A DNA stretch of 27,999 bases from a virus: positions 1-27,999 of the IMG/VR virus record IMGVR_UViG_3300031227_000313. The stretch is one strand, 5' to 3'. Below, piece by piece: positions 6,719-13,294 of this stretch; position 1 is the first letter of the stretch, and each line of letters begins with the position of its first letter. A program made the position numbers and the translations under genes. The notes beneath the pieces were generated by a model. That model was not told the DNA's origin. It was given only the letters and a program-made list of their open reading frames with translations, and did no database searches.

Positions 6719-7093
6719 GTGAAAAAAGAAGATATGATTAAAAGAGATTTAAAAAAGAAAGCTGATAAAGCGATAGCTAAAGAAAAAGAGCAGAAAAGGA
6801 TAGCCGCTAGGGTAGCAAAAGACCTGGCAAAGCATTCTAAAGCTGTTACTTCTAAGCAAAAAGCACCTAAGCCTACTCACGTTGTGCCTTATGACCCAGA
6901 GAATAAGTATATCTCTAAGGCAGACTTTGTTCTTAAAAATTCGCATCTAGCTAATAAGCAAAAGGTTTTGAAGGCTAAGGAAGCTGAACTTGATGCTGAA
7001 TTTGAGGTAAAGAAAAAAGGAGAGGCTGGGAAAAAAGAAGAAGCTGAGGCTCAAAAGGCTGATGCTATTGATACTGTAAAAAAACCAGAGTAA
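6719..7093 (+). CDS. Lys/Ala/Glu-rich protein, 124 aa, scaffold-like composition
   Basis: The best start is GTG 6719, placed 9 bases after a strong GGGGGAG site; an ATG at 6734 is possible but badly spaced. The protein is almost entirely charged helix: MKKEDMIKRDLKKKADKAI, then KEKEQKRIAARVAKDLAKH, a Pro-containing middle (KAPKPTHVVPYDPENKYISK), and a Lys/Glu/Ala tail. Its composition resembles the larger scaffold-like gene that follows, and it may be a second scaffold component or a nucleic-acid-contacting head protein. No domain is recognised. It is followed by a 58-base gap that contains weak alternative hairpins (7115-7119/7128-7132 or 7116-7121/7135-7140) before the next ribosome site. 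Confidence 0.7.
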   Translation: MKKEDMIKRDLKKKADKAIAKEKEQKRIAARVAKDLAKHSKAVTSKQKAPKPTHVVPYDPENKYISKADFVLKNSHLANKQKVLKAKEAELDAEFEVKKKGEAGKKEEAEAQKADAIDTVKKPE

Positions 7094-7151
7094 CTAATTA
7101 ATAATAGGTTTCTAGGTTGTCCTTTATCAACCCCGATAACAGGAGAAAATA

Positions 7152-8375
7152 ATGCCTGAAGAACGAAAATCACCTGAAGCTATAGCCAAAGAAACAATGG
7201 ATAGAGTTAAAGAAGAAAAGGCTATTAGGATTCAGGGAAATAAAGACGCTAACATAAGTGCGGAAGCAAGGGATGCCGCTGCAAGTTCGTCGCTTGAAAC
7301 AGAAAAGACCAAAGAAAATCAGGGAACTTCTGCTCCTGAGAATGCGGAAGAAGCTGAGAAACAAGCCAAAGAAGATGAGCGATTGCTTACAGCTAAAGAA
7401 GAAGAGCTAAGCGATGACGAAAAAGCTCGCAAGAAAGAACTAGAAGCTAAGAAACCAGAGATTGAGGAAAAACAGAAGAAGCAGAATAAGCTCAATGAAC
7501 GCTTTGGGGAGCTGACCACTGAGATAAAAACTCAGAAAGAGGCAAGCCAGCAAGACAAAGAAAAGATTGCAACTTTAGAAAAAGAGCTTAAAGAGGTTAA
7601 GGTCAAGCTAGAGCCAGCTGATGAAAAAACTGCGACAGAAACTAAAAAGGTTTATATAGACGACTTGCGTCAAAAACAAGTTGATGAAGATACAGATAAA
7701 CCGAGAGAAGACCGCAGAGAAATGCCAAAAGAAGAGCTTGAAGACTGGTATTCTGAAGACCCTGTTTCTGCTCAGGAATGGATTTCTGAAAGAACTTTCA
7801 AGAGAGCAGTTGACGCTGAAGAGTATGAACAGAATATAGGCAAGCAAAAGCTTATCAAAGAGTTTCTTGATACTGTTGATAAATCTAAACAGAAAGCCCA
7901 AGAAAGATACCCTAATCTGGAAAAAGCTGACAAAAAAGGCGAAGAGCTGAAGAAGTCAGGCAAGACAGACGATGAGGTATTTAAACTTTTATGCGACGAG
8001 TTTCCAACTTACAAACTGATGACTGAAATCCTTAAAGAAGACCCAAAGAAGTATTTAAGAGCTGTCAATGGGCCCGAAATGATAGCTGATGAACTCGATA
8101 AGAGATTAAAGGCTGACAATAAGGAGACTAAGAAAAAACCAGATGAAGAAACTTCAGCAGAAAAAGAAGCCAGAATAAAGGCAGAAGGGGCTGAAGAAGA
8201 GCGTCAGCGTCAAGAAAATCTTGATAATGGCTTGTCATCAAGTCATGAAAAAGAAAAGAAAAACCAAAGTGAGTTTGATAGAGAGCAGGAGAAAATTGCG
8301 GGGATGGTAGGTATATCGAAAGAAGCACTCGAGGCTCGAAAGAAGAAAAGAGCAAATATACCCTACAGCTCGTAA
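7152..8375 (+). CDS. Putative scaffolding protein
   Basis: The 407-residue protein lies between portal and major capsid gene, where phage scaffolds are found, and is dominated by charged helix and coiled coil. Residues 1-75 are Lys/Glu/Ala-rich; about 75-170 form a long coiled coil (EKQKKQNKLNERFGEL, then KEKIATLEKELKEVKVKLE). Residues 190-260 hold a less repetitive part with EDWYSEDPVSAQEWISE, and the C-terminus carries REQEKIAGMVGISKEALE and a basic end (RKKKRANIPYSS). Scaffold proteins line the procapsid and usually bind capsid protein through a basic C-terminal helix, which this end would fit. There is no visible protease domain. The start ATG 7152 follows AGGAG. Call is from position and composition, not from recognised homology. 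Confidence 0.7.
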   Translation: MPEERKSPEAIAKETMDRVKEEKAIRIQGNKDANISAEARDAAASSSLETEKTKENQGTSAPENAEEAEKQAKEDERLLTAKEEELSDDEKARKKELEAKKPEIEEKQKKQNKLNERFGELTTEIKTQKEASQQDKEKIATLEKELKEVKVKLEPADEKTATETKKVYIDDLRQKQVDEDTDKPREDRREMPKEELEDWYSEDPVSAQEWISERTFKRAVDAEEYEQNIGKQKLIKEFLDTVDKSKQKAQERYPNLEKADKKGEELKKSGKTDDEVFKLLCDEFPTYKLMTEILKEDPKKYLRAVNGPEMIADELDKRLKADNKETKKKPDEETSAEKEARIKAEGAEEERQRQENLDNGLSSSHEKEKKNQSEFDREQEKIAGMVGISKEALEARKKKRANIPYSS

Positions 8376-8384
8376 GTATAGATT

Positions 8385-8567
8385 ATGGCAAAAACAACTA
8401 GAGATGATGAGCAAAGTTTTTATATATGTGGACAATGTAAGACTAAGATTTATTATCTGAAGTCTGAAAGTCCTCCTATGCCTTGCCCAGAATGCAGTTG
8501 GAATCATGGAGCCAGAGATCTGTATGATGTTCCTTCTACTATCAAACTTGATTTAACTAAGTATTAA
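8385..8567 (+). CDS. Small zinc-ribbon protein, 60 aa
   Basis: Two CxxC knuckles, CGQC (Cys15, Cys18) and CPEC (Cys34, Cys37), are separated by 15 residues, the usual layout of a small zinc ribbon like those in rubredoxin-type or RNA polymerase-type ribbons. The N-terminus is short and polar and the C-terminus (VPSTIKLDLTKY) has no further motif. The ribosome site before ATG 8385 is poor. The gene lies between scaffold and decoration-like protein, 11 bases before the next start. It probably binds one zinc ion and acts as a small structural or nucleic-acid-contacting protein. A head role is inferred only from neighbours. Confidence 0.75.
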   Translation: MAKTTRDDEQSFYICGQCKTKIYYLKSESPPMPCPECSWNHGARDLYDVPSTIKLDLTKY

Positions 8568-8578
8568 GGAGGATTACA

Positions 8579-9049
8579 ATGAGATCGAACTCTTACTGGG
8601 CAACAGGCTTCCAGTTACTAAGCACACTTAAAGCCGACGGTCTAAGAACCTATCTTGCCGATATAGATAGTATCGCTAAGGGCGATATGATAAGTAACGA
8701 CGGAACCGGTTATGGCTCAAACGCTGTAACTGCTATGTCTGCTACCGCATCAGGTATCGCTATTGCTGATTGTGATAATTCAGGTGGTTCAAAAGGTGAT
8801 TTAAACGTCCAAGTGATTCCTTTATCAAGTTCTTATCGCTGGATAGTACCTGTTGAAGCAAATGCGTTAATCACTCAGGCGGCAGTTGGTACGATAGTTG
8901 ACCTTGAAAGTGTAAATACCATAGATATTAGTGATACAACTATAGCAGCAGGCCCGGGATTCTTTATCGATGAGATAGATGTTTCTGTTGCGGCTGTTGC
9001 TGTTAATACTTATGGTTATGCTATTGGACATTTTGTATTTGTAAGCTAA
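8579..9049 (+). CDS. Putative capsid decoration/head stabilisation protein
   Basis: The 156-residue protein sits directly upstream of the major capsid gene and has a very strong ribosome site (AAGGAGG), as expected for an abundant virion protein. It is poor in charge and rich in Gly, Ala, Ser, Thr and Val, with alternating beta-type stretches: SIAKGDMISNDG, VTAMSATASGIAIADC, YRWIVPVEANALI, VGTIVDLESV, and an end VNTYGYAIGHFVFVS. The G-D-hydrophobic turn followed by an A-rich strand and the YAIGHF ending resemble trimeric decoration proteins of tailed phages. The family is not proven. A minor capsid or head fibre protein is the alternative. There is no signal peptide. Confidence 0.6.
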   Translation: MRSNSYWATGFQLLSTLKADGLRTYLADIDSIAKGDMISNDGTGYGSNAVTAMSATASGIAIADCDNSGGSKGDLNVQVIPLSSSYRWIVPVEANALITQAAVGTIVDLESVNTIDISDTTIAAGPGFFIDEIDVSVAAVAVNTYGYAIGHFVFVS

Positions 9050-9077
9050 AAAAGTAACTGACTAGGAGGATGTAACG

Positions 9078-9995
9078 ATGACAAGAAATGAACAATCACA
9101 GCTTTATACTCCTATTTACGATGAGTTCTTTATGTCAACATTCAATGAAGAAACTCAGGTTCATACTAAGCTTTTCAAAGCGATAGATGACCACACCAAA
9201 GAGTATAAGGAAGATTCAATTAGTGCATTGGGTAGATGGGTTGATGCCAATGAAGGCGAAGGCGGAGGCCAGGAAACCCCAGTCTTAGGTTATGCTAAGA
9301 CATACGAACCCGAAAAGAAATGGAAGAAACTCCAGATTACGTTCGAGGCCGTAGACCAGGATGAATATGCTTTAGCAAAAAAAGAAGGCGATGTAAAAGC
9401 AATGGGTAGAGGCGGTAGAGATGCCGTTGAAGCCGCAACTTCTGCTATACTAGCTGACGGTTTTGCTACAGCATGTCCTGATGGGCAGTATCTGTTCTCA
9501 AATTCACATCCTAAGAACAGCGAAGAAACAGGAACAGTGTACGACAACTTGCTTAGCGGTGCTCTTTCTCACACTTCGTTAGAAGCCGCAGAAACTCAAA
9601 TAGCTCAGAACGCCTTTGACCCTAAGGGTATTCCTATTGCTATGGGCGAAGAAGCTTATTTAGTTCATCCCCCAGAGTTAAAAGGGCAAGTTTTTAGATT
9701 GTTAAGTGATAGAGCCACTGAACAACCTGACACTACTCTAAGAAACGCCAATAGATTCTCAGGTAAATATACACCAGTTGAATGGAGGTATCTTTCATCT
9801 GCATTAGAGGGCTCTGCAACTATGTGGTTTATAGTTTATCCGGCTCTTAATATGCTAAAGATAATCTGGCAGGCAAGACCTCACTTTACCTCTTGGATTG
9901 ACAACGACTTAGAGCTTTACAACTTCAAGGGTAGAATGATATTTGACACTGGTGCATCTGATTGGAGAAGTGTTTGGGGTTCCACTGGATTATAA
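9078..9995 (+). CDS. Major capsid protein, HK97 fold, Mu gpT-like
   Basis: The 305-residue protein follows scaffold and decoration genes with a strong AGGAGG site. It shows features of Mu gpT-like major head proteins. These are an N-terminal arm (residues 1-40), an E-loop-like charged Gly-rich part (ANEGEGGGQETP), LFSNSHPKN around 139-147, and SHTSLEAAETQIAQNAFDPK. Also present are a strand AYLVHPPELKGQVFRLL and C-terminal WFIVYPALNMLKIIWQA and ASDWRSVWGSTGL. The SHP motif, the hPPxL strand and the closing WRxV are typical. It builds the icosahedral shell. There is no protease or N-terminal extension beyond the arm, so the separate scaffold gene is needed. It may be the client of the phage GroES-like protein; that is inference. 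High confidence in the call. Confidence 0.88.
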   Translation: MTRNEQSQLYTPIYDEFFMSTFNEETQVHTKLFKAIDDHTKEYKEDSISALGRWVDANEGEGGGQETPVLGYAKTYEPEKKWKKLQITFEAVDQDEYALAKKEGDVKAMGRGGRDAVEAATSAILADGFATACPDGQYLFSNSHPKNSEETGTVYDNLLSGALSHTSLEAAETQIAQNAFDPKGIPIAMGEEAYLVHPPELKGQVFRLLSDRATEQPDTTLRNANRFSGKYTPVEWRYLSSALEGSATMWFIVYPALNMLKIIWQARPHFTSWIDNDLELYNFKGRMIFDTGASDWRSVWGSTGL

Positions 9996-10020
9996 ACAGA
10001 GCTAAAAAGGAGGAAATGCA

Positions 10021-11706
10021 ATGAAGAAACAATTTTTCGTGATAGCTCTGTTGATTATAGGTTCATTTATTATTGGATTTATGTCTAGTGTAAGTTACGC
10101 TACTGTTATTCATGATGATGGTATATTGATTGTCGATAACGATGGATATATCTATGGCAAAACAGATGGTGCGATTGAATTAGGTAAATCCGGTAATGAG
10201 TGGGAGGATATTTACACAGATTCTATCACTCTGGGTGGTGTAGCAAAGACCTCTTGGGGAAGCGTTGTAACGCCTTGGGTTGACAATGGTACTTACATTG
10301 CTCCCACAGGCGCTCCTACGGCTGTTAAAATCTATCTCAATGGTAATGGTATTTTTATTGGCGATATAGATGCTGATAGCTATATAATGGAGAATGACGC
10401 TCAACTTGATAATGCTGTAAATAATACTGTTACTTTAACTGAAAATGATGATATTTTCTCTATTGTTTTTGCTACAACTGATATTACGCTTTCAGCGAGT
10501 GATGGTAGTATTGAGCTTTATCCTGAAGCAGATGCTACAGAAGGTACAGTTGATTTTCTAACTGGTGGCGACACGAATGACTTTTTGTATGTCAAAACCA
10601 CTTCTAATGTACCTATACTAGCAACTTCAGGCGGTTGTAATCTTTCAATAGTTCCTGATGGTGGAACACTTGCTTTAACAGGTATCTTGACTGTAAGTGG
10701 GGCCCAGACTTTAACAGGAGCTACAACTCTAACATCAGTTATTATAGGGGATGATACTTATGACGTTGTTGTTGATGACGAGCATAGGTTTACTTCTAAT
10801 GATAGTGATGTTGTGGTTGATGTTTTTGCAACTACTGATAAAGATGCTATCTTGCAGTTGACAGCGGACCTTTCAGCAGACAGTGGCGACGAATGGCAGC
10901 TGAAGAATGATGATGCTGATAGTAATGCGTTGTTATTCATCAATGATACTGGCGGTTCACTTGCTACTATTATGGAGTTGTCTGTTGGTGGTGTTTTAAC
11001 TTTAACCAGTAATTTGGTCGGTGAAAACGCTGATGTGTTAGATAACGCAACTGATGATACATTTCAGTTTTCGTCTAACGATTTAGATACAACTATTAGA
11101 GCTTATGGCTATGAAGAGAAAGATGCCATTTTAAGATTGACAGCAGATGAAAGCGATAATGATGGTGATGAATGGCAAATTAAGCACGAAGCTACTGGTA
11201 ATCATTTACAGTTTGTTACTGATGCTTCTGGCTCTGATGTTGTTCTTGCCTACTTTAACGCTTCAACTGGTTTTCATCTTGGCGGAGCTTTAGGTGTTTG
11301 TGGAGTTACAACACTATCTGGCAATGTCAATATGTATCAGGCAGATTTAACTATTACTGATGCAACTCTTGGTGATAGCTTAACTTTTGATACTTCAGCT
11401 GGTGATTTAGCTATAGCAGGTGATTTGTCAGTTGATGGTGATGACATCAATGCCGATGGTAACTTAACTATTGATGCAGAAGGTGGAACACTTGCATTGC
11501 AAGCCGGAAGTACTGACATCTTGACTGTTGGTGGTTTAGGTGTATGTGTAATTGGTAATATAAGTAACACTGGTGATGTGTATGTTGGTGGAGATATTAC
11601 TGCTGCTAGTATGAAATCTGGTACAGACCAGGGTGATGCTGGTGCAGCTGCTGGTGAGCTTTATTACGACACTAATGATGATGATACTATCAAAATGGGC
11701 ACTTAA
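10021..11706 (+). CDS. Secreted-type beta-repetitive fibre-like protein, 561 aa
   Basis: The start ATG 10021 has an excellent AGGAGG site, so the N-terminus is reliable. It encodes a clear Sec signal peptide: MKK, a hydrophobic core FFVIALLIIGSFIIGF, and a cleavage site after Ala27 (SYA-TV). The mature protein is a run of Thr/Asp/Gly-rich beta repeats of the sort seen in phage fibres (GNLTIDAEGGTLALQAG, LTITDATLGDSLTFDTS). It has two copies of an about 80-residue module with KDAILxLTAD and GDEWQxK. The C-terminus (GAAAGELYYDTNDDDTIKMG) is a common fibre ending. It shares GDxxDxLYxxTTSN with the 1681-residue fibre. The gene directly follows the capsid gene and is followed by a hairpin. A virion surface or fibre protein is likely; the export signal is unexpected for one. 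Confidence 0.7.
   Translation: MKKQFFVIALLIIGSFIIGFMSSVSYATVIHDDGILIVDNDGYIYGKTDGAIELGKSGNEWEDIYTDSITLGGVAKTSWGSVVTPWVDNGTYIAPTGAPTAVKIYLNGNGIFIGDIDADSYIMENDAQLDNAVNNTVTLTENDDIFSIVFATTDITLSASDGSIELYPEADATEGTVDFLTGGDTNDFLYVKTTSNVPILATSGGCNLSIVPDGGTLALTGILTVSGAQTLTGATTLTSVIIGDDTYDVVVDDEHRFTSNDSDVVVDVFATTDKDAILQLTADLSADSGDEWQLKNDDADSNALLFINDTGGSLATIMELSVGGVLTLTSNLVGENADVLDNATDDTFQFSSNDLDTTIRAYGYEEKDAILRLTADESDNDGDEWQIKHEATGNHLQFVTDASGSDVVLAYFNASTGFHLGGALGVCGVTTLSGNVNMYQADLTITDATLGDSLTFDTSAGDLAIAGDLSVDGDDINADGNLTIDAEGGTLALQAGSTDILTVGGLGVCVIGNISNTGDVYVGGDITAASMKSGTDQGDAGAAAGELYYDTNDDDTIKMGT
10749..11270 (+). repeat. Two copies of an about 80-residue module in the fibre-like gene
   Basis: Residues about 243-325 and 337-415 repeat the same pattern: a D-rich lead, FxSND.D, a (K)DAIL(Q/R)LTAD segment, GDEWQ(L/I)K, then LxFxxD..GS. 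Copies differ at most positions at the DNA level, so the duplication is old rather than recent. Confidence 0.65.
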
Positions 11707-11717
11707 TCTAATAATAT

Positions 11718-11744
11718 GGGGGGAGCTTGAAAACTCCTCCCTTT
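11718..11744 (+). terminator. GC-rich hairpin with short T run after the 561-aa gene
   Basis: GGGGGGAG (11718-11725) pairs with CTCCTCCC (11734-11741), 8 pairs including one G-U, around an 8-base loop, followed by only TTT. The short T run makes it a weak terminator or attenuator, or a 3' end protector of the abundant capsid/fibre mRNA. The next gene begins 13 bases later, so read-through is expected. Confidence 0.5.
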
Positions 11745-11756
11745 GAGGGGATAGAT

Positions 11757-11858
11757 ATGAAAGGCAAGCCAAAAAGAAACGGTAGTGGTAAAGGTACAAG
11801 AGCTAATAGAGGCAGAGGCGGTTGTGCAACTACCAAAAAGAGGGGCAAGGGAAGATAA
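11757..11858 (+). CDS. Very small basic Gly/Arg/Lys-rich peptide, 33 aa
   Basis: ATG 11757 has a GAGGGG site 7 bases upstream, and the stop overlaps the next start as TAATG. The peptide starts MKGKPKRNGSGKGTRANRGR and ends GGCATTKKRGKGR; 12 of its 33 residues are Lys or Arg, there are no acidic residues and one Cys. Such composition suggests an unfolded nucleic-acid-binding or condensing peptide, or one that binds an acidic protein partner. It lies between two genes with signal peptides but has none itself. The strong ribosome site and exact coupling make chance unlikely. No family is recognised. Confidence 0.65.
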   Translation: MKGKPKRNGSGKGTRANRGRGGCATTKKRGKGR

Positions 11859-12631
11859 TGAAAAAAATACTCATATTACTGCTTTTGAGCTTCTTTGTAT
11901 GCTCATCTGCTATAGCTACTGAAGCAGTATATAATAGAGATAGCAGTTATGATGTTGTAGGGTGGCACGTTTGCGTGGCTGACAATGATATAGACGCTAC
12001 GGCAGAGCTTCTAACAGAGCTTGATACAACCTATCTGCAATTAACTACCGCTTATGATACGCTTGAGGTGGTTAGTGCAAGCGCTTTAGATATAACTCAA
12101 AGTATTACTGTTTATGGTATAGACAATAACAGTAAAAAGTGTTCGGCTACATTTGAATTAAATGGGACTGCGGCGGTTTGCGGCCCTCAATATTTTCAAT
12201 TTGTTGATTATGCTGTTTTAAATGCCGAATGCGCTGGAGTTATTACAGTAAGAAGAGCAACTAATGATGTGTTTATCGTTTCCGTTCCAATAGGTCAGCT
12301 TAATTCTCAAGCAGCTCAACATTTCAATGGTGAATATAATAGCTTTATAACTAGTTGGAAGTGCGGCGTTACTACGACTACAGGTTCAGTATTGTTTGAA
12401 TTACGTTGGTATCCAGATGATAGTGATAGCCGATGTTTCTTAAATGGTTATATTCTATTAGATGAGATTTACATAGATGGTGCAGTTACATCTCCATATA
12501 ATGCGCCTCCAGTGGTCTTTCCTCAACCAATCAAATGCCCGGCGGGGGGTTGGCTGGCGGTGTTTGGGACAGGTGGAGCGATTGATTGTGATGGGGTAGT
12601 AACTATTCAAGGATATGACGCACGACCTTAG
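11858..12631 (+). CDS. Exported Cys-rich beta protein, 257 aa
   Basis: The correct start is ATG 11858, overlapping the previous stop and preceded by AAGGGA; an upstream TTG at 11822 would bury the signal peptide. The N-terminus MKKILILLLLSFFVCSSAIA is a classical signal peptide with a cleavage site after Ala20 (AIA-TE). The mature part is beta-rich with eight Cys (in HVC, KKC, AVC, AEC, WKC, SRC, IKC, IDC). An even number of cysteines fits disulfide formation outside the cytoplasm. The last third (YILLDEIYIDGAVTSPYNAPP and WLAVFGTGGAIDC) has the feel of a virion surface protein. Position between fibre-like and adaptor genes suggests a virion or receptor-related role. I do not recognise the family. 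Confidence 0.75.
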   Translation: MKKILILLLLSFFVCSSAIATEAVYNRDSSYDVVGWHVCVADNDIDATAELLTELDTTYLQLTTAYDTLEVVSASALDITQSITVYGIDNNSKKCSATFELNGTAAVCGPQYFQFVDYAVLNAECAGVITVRRATNDVFIVSVPIGQLNSQAAQHFNGEYNSFITSWKCGVTTTTGSVLFELRWYPDDSDSRCFLNGYILLDEIYIDGAVTSPYNAPPVVFPQPIKCPAGGWLAVFGTGGAIDCDGVVTIQGYDARP

Positions 12632-12640
12632 GAGAAACAA

Positions 12641-13294
12641 GTGAATAGAGGAGAAATAATATCAAAGTTCAGAGAAGAAAATCCCGAAATAACTGATAGA
12701 GTAATAACAAATACTGTTTTAAATGGGTGGTGCAAAGCGGCAGATAAAGAGATATGCGCAGAGGCAAGATGTATCGTGTCTAACGAACCCGAAACAATCT
12801 CTACAACAGAAGATGATGCTTATTGGGATTTAACAGCTCAGATACCAAAGTTTTATGACATAGATGAATACCCTGGCGGCGGAGTTGCCTATGATGATGA
12901 TAGACTTAAACTAACAACTATTGCTCAATTAGATGAAGAAAGTTCCGGGTGGAGAACAAGAAGCTCGGGAACCCCTAAAAAATACTTTAGACGTGGTCAA
13001 TATCTTTATGTTGACAGACCTGTTAATAGTGATGCGGAAGATATTACTATTTATGCTGTTTACATTTCAGATGATTTTAACTCTAACGACAAAACTCCCT
13101 ATAATCAGCTTTCTCATTTAACACCTTTCCACGATGGCATCAATAAATACTTGCAATGGCGAGCAATGGGTAAAGTAGGCAAAGAAAAGGAAGCTAAATC
13201 AGCTCAAAAAGATTATATGAATTATGTTGCTTGGATGAAAAAGTTGATACGGGGAGGTTCACATAATGTTATATTTTTCACACCGCCTCATTAG
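12641..13294 (+). CDS. Putative head-tail adaptor/connector protein
   Basis: The start is GTG 12641 after a good AGGAG site. The 217-residue protein has a helical N-terminus (GEIISKFREENPEITDRVI), then a beta part with a pattern frequent in phage adaptors. That pattern is LTTIAQLDEESSGWRTRSSG, followed by TPKKYFRRGQYLYVDRP and a strand (DITIYAVYI), ending in a helix (YLQWRAMGKVGKEKEAKSAQKDY). The Ld...gWr..sGtP..y...g..l.vdrP motif is characteristic of connector proteins that sit under the portal, although I cannot name the exact family. It has no signal peptide, in contrast to its neighbours. The C-terminal 29 bases overlap the next gene. In the virion it would form the ring joining portal and nozzle. 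Confidence 0.65.
   Translation: MNRGEIISKFREENPEITDRVITNTVLNGWCKAADKEICAEARCIVSNEPETISTTEDDAYWDLTAQIPKFYDIDEYPGGGVAYDDDRLKLTTIAQLDEESSGWRTRSSGTPKKYFRRGQYLYVDRPVNSDAEDITIYAVYISDDFNSNDKTPYNQLSHLTPFHDGINKYLQWRAMGKVGKEKEAKSAQKDYMNYVAWMKKLIRGGSHNVIFFTPPH

Noticed and set aside
11822-11857. Upstream TTG start for the 257-residue exported protein
   Set aside because: It would add 12 residues before MKK and hide the signal peptide; ATG 11858 has its own ribosome site and overlaps the previous stop.
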